Source of the DNA: PZPK01 sp965230795
GTDB taxonomy: Bacteria; Pseudomonadota; Gammaproteobacteria; Pseudomonadales; Oleiphilaceae
Direction of reading: 5' to 3'
Length of the DNA stretch: 64,000 bases
NCBI GenBank assembly: GCA_965230795.1
Contig: OZ246020.1
Location: 806,001 to 870,000, forward strand
How positions within the stretch are numbered: the stretch's first letter is position 1; each line of letters starts with the position of its first letter. The position numbers were made by a program, and so were the translations under genes. The notes beneath the pieces were generated by a model. It was given only the letters and a program-made list of their open reading frames with translations. It ran no database searches and was not told the origin of the DNA. Below, piece by piece: positions 59,568 through 64,000 of the stretch.

Positions 59568-60312
59568 CCACCTCAATGACACGGCCGGAAAGATAATCAT
59601 TTTCCAGAATATACTGGATGGTTTGTGCAATATGCTCAGGTTGGCCGATCCGCTGCAAGGGGATAAGCTTATTCATACGTGCTTTGGCATCTTCGGGCAT
59701 CGAAGCGGTCATTTCCGTTTCTATAAAGCCCGGTGCAATGGCCATGGAGCGAATATTGTAGCGGGCGAGTTCCTTGGCCCAGGTGGTGGTCAGGGCAACA
59801 ACACCTGCTTTGGCGGCACTGTAGTTGGATTGGCCGATATTACCGGCGCGGGCAATACTGGAAAGATTGATCAGACAGCCAGGGCGTCCGCTCTCAATCA
59901 TTTTGATGCTGGCTTCGCGTCCGCACAGGAACACCCCGGTGAGATTTATGTCGATCACCGTTTGCCACTCGGCGAGGGACATTTTTCGGGTGACCTTGCC
60001 GTCCTCAGTTTTGATCAGCAGGGCGTCGCGTAACACCCCCGCGTTATTCACCAAGACATCGAGCTGACCAAAATCTGTCAGAATTTGCTCGAAGGTGCGA
60101 ATGACCTGTTCTTCATCTGCGACGTTACAGACATAGGCTTCAATTCTGCTTGCAGACAGCTCTTCCAGCTCTTCTTTGCTCGTTAGCAAGGTATCTGCTT
60201 TCAGGTCGATCAGCGCGATCCTGGCCCCTTGATTGGCCAGATATTTGGCCGTTGCCTTGCCCAGGCCCTGGGCGCCGCCGGTAATGGCAATTACCGAGTC
60301 TTGAAGTTTCAT
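59548..60312 (-). CDS. Short-chain dehydrogenase/reductase (FabG-like)
   Basis: 254 residues. NAD(P) site TGGAQGLGKATA near residue 12, NNAG at about 90, catalytic Ser in INLSSIARAG and YSAAK (Tyr, Lys). The C-terminal LSGRVIEVDGALRI is FabG-type. Likely a 3-oxoacyl-ACP or related reductase. ATL gene follows in the same direction. Confidence 0.9.
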   Translation of the reverse strand: MKLQDSVIAITGGAQGLGKATAKYLANQGARIALIDLKADTLLTSKEELEELSASRIEAYVCNVADEEQVIRTFEQILTDFGQLDVLVNNAGVLRDALLIKTEDGKVTRKMSLAEWQTVIDINLTGVFLCGREASIKMIESGRPGCLINLSSIARAGNIGQSNYSAAKAGVVALTTTWAKELARYNIRSMAIAPGFIETEMTASMPEDAKARMNKLIPLQRIGQPEHIAQTIQYILENDYLSGRVIEVDGALRI

Positions 60313-60429
60313 GCTTTACCTTCATATATTGGAATACACATACAAGTCGTCCATCATAGCAAGGCCCATGCGGGCCTGTCTGTTCCCGATGTGTCGTCTC
60401 GCTCACGCACAGTCTGAAAGGCGTTTTTC

Positions 60430-60948
60430 ATGCGTATCCTGTTTATTCTTTTCATTATTATCCCGGTTCTGGAAATGTGGCTGCTGATCCAGGTGGGGTC
60501 GTTTATTGGCGCTATGCCAACAATTGCCCTGGTATTGTTGACTGCCATGATTGGTGTTGCGCTACTGAAACAGCAGGGACTGCAGACCCTGTTGAGCGCC
60601 AATCGTAAGGTCAATGAGGGTCAGATTCCCCTTTCGGAAATTGGCGAGGGGATCATGCTGGCGGTGGCAGGTGCCTTGTTGCTGACGCCCGGGTTTGTGA
60701 CGGACTGTGTTGGCTTTCTGTTGCTGACTCCTCCGGTAAGGAAGGCGATGATTCGTCAATGGTCAGGTACTGTGATGGCGCAAACCATGAAAGCGGCACA
60801 GCAGCAAAACCAGGGCGGCGTTTTCTATTCCTACACAGAGGTGAGGGGCCGGCAACGCAGGCCTGGTTCGCGCACTTCCAGGGATGTTGACGTTATCGAA
60901 GGTGAGTTCCAGGAGTTGGACAAGGACGACGATTCTTCACGCCGATAA
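60430..60948 (+). CDS. fxsA: FxsA-family membrane protein
   Basis: 172 residues. MRILFILFIIIPVLEMWLLIQVGSFIGA and GIMLAVAGALLLTPGFVTDCVGFLLLTPP are the FxsA landmarks; three to four helices, then a basic soluble tail. In E. coli FxsA overcomes exclusion of phage T7 by F plasmid; the normal role is unknown. Upstream of groES, as in many gammaproteobacteria. Confidence 0.9.
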   Translation: MRILFILFIIIPVLEMWLLIQVGSFIGAMPTIALVLLTAMIGVALLKQQGLQTLLSANRKVNEGQIPLSEIGEGIMLAVAGALLLTPGFVTDCVGFLLLTPPVRKAMIRQWSGTVMAQTMKAAQQQNQGGVFYSYTEVRGRQRRPGSRTSRDVDVIEGEFQELDKDDDSSRR

Positions 60949-60975
60949 AAAAAACAGAAAATCGGCAAAAAAGCG

Positions 60976-61004
60976 CTTGAAAAGCAATCCATCATCCCCA
61001 TTTA
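60976..61004 (+). promoter_or_regulatory. Sigma32 heat-shock promoter of groESL
   Basis: CTTGAAA at 60,976-60,982 and CCCCATTTA at 60,996-61,004 with a 13-base spacer, matching the RpoH consensus closely. No CIRCE repeat is visible. Confidence 0.85.
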
Positions 61005-61125
61005 CAAGCCACTCGTTGAGGAAAAGCAGCGCGTTATTCATTAAGGTGCTGTTTTACAAACAAAATCTTTCACCGATTCGGTGAAGGCTAATTCGGATTG
61101 AAAACCTGTTAGGAGAATCATTGAG

Positions 61126-61416
61126 ATGAAAATCCGTCCATTACACGATCGTGTTGTTGTGCGCCGTAAAGAAGAAGAGGAAACCACCGCCGGTGGCATC
61201 GTGCTGCCAGGCAGTGCCAAAGAAAAGCCATCCCAGGGCGAGGTCTTAGCGGTTGGCGCGGGCAAAGCGCTTGATAATGGTGATGTGCAAGCTTTGGCTG
61301 TAAAAGTGGGTGATACCGTCGTATTTGGTCAGTACGCAGGCAATGCCGTCAAAATCGATGGCGAAGAGCTGCTGATCATGAGTGAAAGCGAAATTTACGG
61401 TGTGATTGAAGGCTAA
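61126..61416 (+). CDS. groES: Co-chaperonin GroES
   Basis: 96 residues. MKIRPLHDRVVVRRKEEE, TAGGIVLPGSAKEKP (mobile loop) and ELLIMSESEIYGVIE. It forms the heptameric lid of GroEL. 55 bases upstream of groEL in the heat-shock operon. Confidence 0.97.
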   Translation: MKIRPLHDRVVVRRKEEEETTAGGIVLPGSAKEKPSQGEVLAVGAGKALDNGDVQALAVKVGDTVVFGQYAGNAVKIDGEELLIMSESEIYGVIEG

Positions 61417-61471
61417 ATTAGCATTCAGCACTCATTCTCGTATCAACTATTTATAGAAACAGGAAATCGTT

Positions 61472-63112
61472 ATGACAGCTAAAGATGTAAAGTTTGGTGA
61501 TGCAGCTCGTAAGGGCATGCTTGAAGGTGTGAATATTCTGGCCGACGCGGTGAAAGTGACGTTGGGACCCAAGGGTCGTAACGTAGTTCTGGACAAGTCG
61601 TTTGGCGCGCCAACCGTGACTAAAGACGGTGTGTCTGTCGCAAAAGAAATTGAACTGAAAGACAAGTTCGAAAACATGGGCGCGCAGATGGTGAAGGAAG
61701 TTGCTTCCCAAACCAATGATGCGGCGGGTGACGGTACCACAACGGCAACCGTTCTTGCACAGGCCATTGTTAATGAGGGTCTGAAAGCCGTAGCAGCGGG
61801 TATGAACCCGATGGACCTGAAGCGTGGTATTGATAAGGGTGTTGCCGTAGCCGTGGAAGCGGTTCGTGGATTCGCCCGTCCATGTGAAGACAGCAAGTCC
61901 ATCGCCCAGGTCGGTACGATCTCTGCGAACAGCGACGTATCCGTTGGTAAGATCATTGCTGATGCCATGGAAAAAGTGGGTAAGGAAGGCGTCATCACTG
62001 TTGAAGAAGGCAGTGGTTTCGAAGACGAGCTGGACGTGGTTGAAGGTATGCAATTCGATCGTGGTTACCTGTCTCCTTACTTCATTAATAACCAGGACAA
62101 CATGAGTGCAGAGCTTGAAAATCCATTCATTCTTCTGGTCGACAAGAAAATCTCCAATATTCGCGAACTGCTTCCTGTTCTGGAAAATGTTGCCAAATCC
62201 AGCAAGCCACTGTTGATCATCGCTGAAGATGTGGAAGGTGAAGCGCTTGCAACTTTGGTTGTGAACAATATGCGCGGCATTGTAAAAGTGGCGGCGGTTA
62301 AAGCACCTGGTTTTGGTGATCGTCGTAAAGAAATGCTGGAAGATATCGCGACCCTGACTGGTGGTACCGTTATCTCCGAAGAAGTGGGTCGTTCTCTGGA
62401 AAACGCTACTCTGGATGATCTGGGTACGGCGAAGAACGTGACGATCAGCAAGGAAAACACCACGATTGTTGACGGTGCTGGTCAGTCTGCAGCAATCGAA
62501 GCGCGTGTTGGTCAGATCCGTAAGCAAATCGAAGACAGCAGCTCCGACTATGATCGTGAAAAACTGCAAGAGCGCGTTGCCAAGCTTGCTGGCGGTGTTG
62601 CGGTTATTCGTGTCGGTGCCGGTTCTGAAGTGGAAATGAAAGAGAAGAAAGCACGTGTTGAAGATGCGCTGCACTCAACTCGCGCTGCTGTTGAAGAAGG
62701 TGTTGTAGCAGGTGGTGGTGTTGCATTGATTCGCGCGCTGCAATCTCTGGATTCACTGGAAGGTGACAACGAAGATCAAAATGTGGGCATCAACCTGCTG
62801 CGTCGTGCGATGGAAGCGCCATTGCGCCAGATCGTTGGCAACGCCGGCGGTGAAGGGTCTGTGGTATCTGACAAAGTGAAGCAGGGTGAAGGTAGCTTCG
62901 GTTACAACGCTGCGACAGGCGAATATGGCGATATGCTAGAAATGGGTATTCTGGATCCGGCAAAAGTCACACGCTCTGCACTGCAGGCAGCCGGTTCTGT
63001 TGCGGGTCTGATGATCACAACTGAATGTATGGTTACTGAAGCTGTTGAAGACAACCCTGCGCCTGCTATGCCTGATATGGGTGGCATGGGTGGAATGGGC
63101 GGCATGATGTAA
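61472..63112 (+). CDS. groEL: Chaperonin GroEL
   Basis: 546 residues, full length. GPKGRNVVLDKSFGAP, TNDAAGDGTTTATVLAQ (ATP site), GVVAGGGVALIRA and the C-terminal GGMGGMGGMM tail are all present. Folds host and phage proteins; phage heads often need it. Confidence 0.98.
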   Translation: MTAKDVKFGDAARKGMLEGVNILADAVKVTLGPKGRNVVLDKSFGAPTVTKDGVSVAKEIELKDKFENMGAQMVKEVASQTNDAAGDGTTTATVLAQAIVNEGLKAVAAGMNPMDLKRGIDKGVAVAVEAVRGFARPCEDSKSIAQVGTISANSDVSVGKIIADAMEKVGKEGVITVEEGSGFEDELDVVEGMQFDRGYLSPYFINNQDNMSAELENPFILLVDKKISNIRELLPVLENVAKSSKPLLIIAEDVEGEALATLVVNNMRGIVKVAAVKAPGFGDRRKEMLEDIATLTGGTVISEEVGRSLENATLDDLGTAKNVTISKENTTIVDGAGQSAAIEARVGQIRKQIEDSSSDYDREKLQERVAKLAGGVAVIRVGAGSEVEMKEKKARVEDALHSTRAAVEEGVVAGGGVALIRALQSLDSLEGDNEDQNVGINLLRRAMEAPLRQIVGNAGGEGSVVSDKVKQGEGSFGYNAATGEYGDMLEMGILDPAKVTRSALQAAGSVAGLMITTECMVTEAVEDNPAPAMPDMGGMGGMGGMM

Positions 63113-63132
63113 TCGCTGTTCCCCTGGTTAAG

Positions 63133-63162
63133 AAAAAACCCGGCTTCGTGCCGGGTTTTTTT
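63133..63162 (+). terminator. Terminator of groESL
   Basis: AAACCCGGC / GCCGGGTTT with a TTCGT loop and a seven-T tail, 20 bases after groEL. Confidence 0.92.
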
Positions 63163-63344
63163 ATGGCTGTTCTTTTAAATCAAAGACGTGCGGACTCTTC
63201 CTCAGAAAGCGAATGAAAAACCGTTAATATAACTAGATTTCGCCCAGTAAATAGTCTGTAATTGGGCGCACTTTCAGTATGACCTAGTGGCCGACAGAGT
63301 CTTATGTGGTCGTGCGTGATCTCTTAAGCGACAGTTCTTTCATT

Positions 63345-64000
63345 GTGATTAAAAAAGTCATTTTATATTCAGTCCTGTTTGTACTGGGTCTGGCTGTGTT
63401 TCTGATAGCGACGCTACCCGCTGCGTTTGTGTGGAGCCAATGGCTGGAGTCGAGTATCGATACGCGCCGTTTGGGTATTCAGGTGCTGGCATTTGAAGGG
63501 ACCGTATGGGATGGCAAAGTACATTTTCGCTATCAGCAACTTGAGTCGATACTGGACTGGGATATTCGGTTTACCGACTTGATATCAGGTGCGTTGCCCC
63601 TGCAGTTGGCTTGGCGCAGCCATGCCGGTAGCGCCGATGCCCTGGTGGCTGTGGCGATGGAGCAGGTTGATGTGTCCATGGAAAGTCTGGACCTGGACTT
63701 GGAGCGCTTGAATCCTTTTTTTGTGCGACAGAGAGTGCAATTGGCCGGGCAGCTGAGTGCCAGAAATCTCGATCTGGTGATTTCGCCGGAAACCATCCTG
63801 TCTGCCTCAGGCAAAGCGAGCTGGAGTGGTGGCATGATTGCTTATCCGGTCGGTCGGAATATTCGACAGCCCCTTATGCCCGCGTTTCGGGCAGATCTAC
63901 AAACCCGGGATGATGGTTCTATTTACTTGGGAATTCGTGATGCTGATGCGCAATTCGATGTGATCGAAGCCAGCCTGACGCCGGATGGGGCCGGCCTGGC
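63345..64000 (+). CDS. gspN: Type II secretion protein GspN-like (cut by window end)
   Basis: At least 218 codons, open to the window edge, from GTG (MIKKVILYSVLFVLGLAVF); another in-frame GTG lies 11 codons upstream. One N-terminal helix, then a beta-rich periplasmic domain (LGIQVLAFEGTVWDGKVHF, LPLQLAWRSHAG, NPFFVRQRVQLAGQLSARNLDL). This is the T2SS_N pattern, an accessory component of the general secretion pathway. Continues past 64,000. Confidence 0.8.
   Translation, partial: MIKKVILYSVLFVLGLAVFLIATLPAAFVWSQWLESSIDTRRLGIQVLAFEGTVWDGKVHFRYQQLESILDWDIRFTDLISGALPLQLAWRSHAGSADALVAVAMEQVDVSMESLDLDLERLNPFFVRQRVQLAGQLSARNLDLVISPETILSASGKASWSGGMIAYPVGRNIRQPLMPAFRADLQTRDDGSIYLGIRDADAQFDVIEASLTPDGAGL

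Noticed and set aside
61451..62674. 407-codon minus ORF opposite groEL
   Set aside because: Exact antisense of a highly conserved gene; codon bias of groEL creates the open frame. No ribosome site.

Overview
The right third of the window (about 45,200-64,000) is the chromosome of a gammaproteobacterium. It carries groESL behind a sigma32-type promoter, fxsA, yajQ, an AmpG-like permease, a FIST/GGDEF-EAL pair, a gspN-like gene, several c-di-GMP genes and an initiator tRNA. The mix (an AraC regulator divergent from an alkyl-DHAP-synthase-like oxidase, glpD and an FGGY kinase) suggests a free-living marine or oil-associated lineage of the Marinobacter/Alcanivorax/Hahella type. The genus cannot be fixed from the sequence alone.

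The middle (3,799-45,168) is a complete-looking temperate siphophage prophage in the 3' half of the initiator tRNA gene. The tRNA end is duplicated at the far side (45 nt at 3,799-3,843) as the left attachment site. From left to right it holds: an accessory block next to attL (TIR, FRG and SRA-HNH genes); an integrase/DUF4224/CsrA/LuxR early-left operon; a CI-like/Cro-like switch; replication and Q-like genes; a second accessory block on the opposite strand (DUF4062-TPR protein, PD-(D/E)xK nuclease, two envelope proteins); lysis genes; two large Ig/propeller-like proteins; a standard HK97-type head and tail module; and a third accessory block (lipoprotein, secreted metallo-beta-lactamase-fold protein, an integron-type cassette, a P-loop ATPase). 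The accessory genes look more AT-rich than the phage and host genes.

The left end (1-3,798) is not ordinary chromosome. It holds six small minus-strand genes, each followed at its stop codon by an imperfect palindrome that looks like an integron attC site. Five of these sites are nearly identical and two are long classical forms. Next to attL it ends with a 105-codon gene plus the tRNA terminator. The prophage carries a diverged copy of the same 0.5 kb end module beside attR. The simplest reading is two related elements stacked in tandem at one tRNA gene, the left one carrying an integron cassette array.

Control appears to run through the SOS response. The CI-like repressor has only a helix-turn-helix domain and no self-cleaving domain. 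A LexA-type box lies downstream of it, driving a short ORF antisense to its 3' end, which suggests a LexA-controlled antirepressor. Both copies of the 105-codon end gene have a LexA box touching the start codon. A 49 bp operator block is shared by the Cro-like gene and the LuxR-like early gene. A terminator upstream of the lysis genes together with a Q-like gene suggests late antitermination. A slippery A AAA AAC at the end of the tail chaperone gene gives a -1 frameshift fusion.

The best candidates for undescribed biology are the DUF4062/ten-TPR plus nuclease operon with its two envelope partners, the FRG-TIR-membrane operon beside attL, the SOS antirepressor arrangement, and the cassette array with its unusually short uniform attC-like sites.
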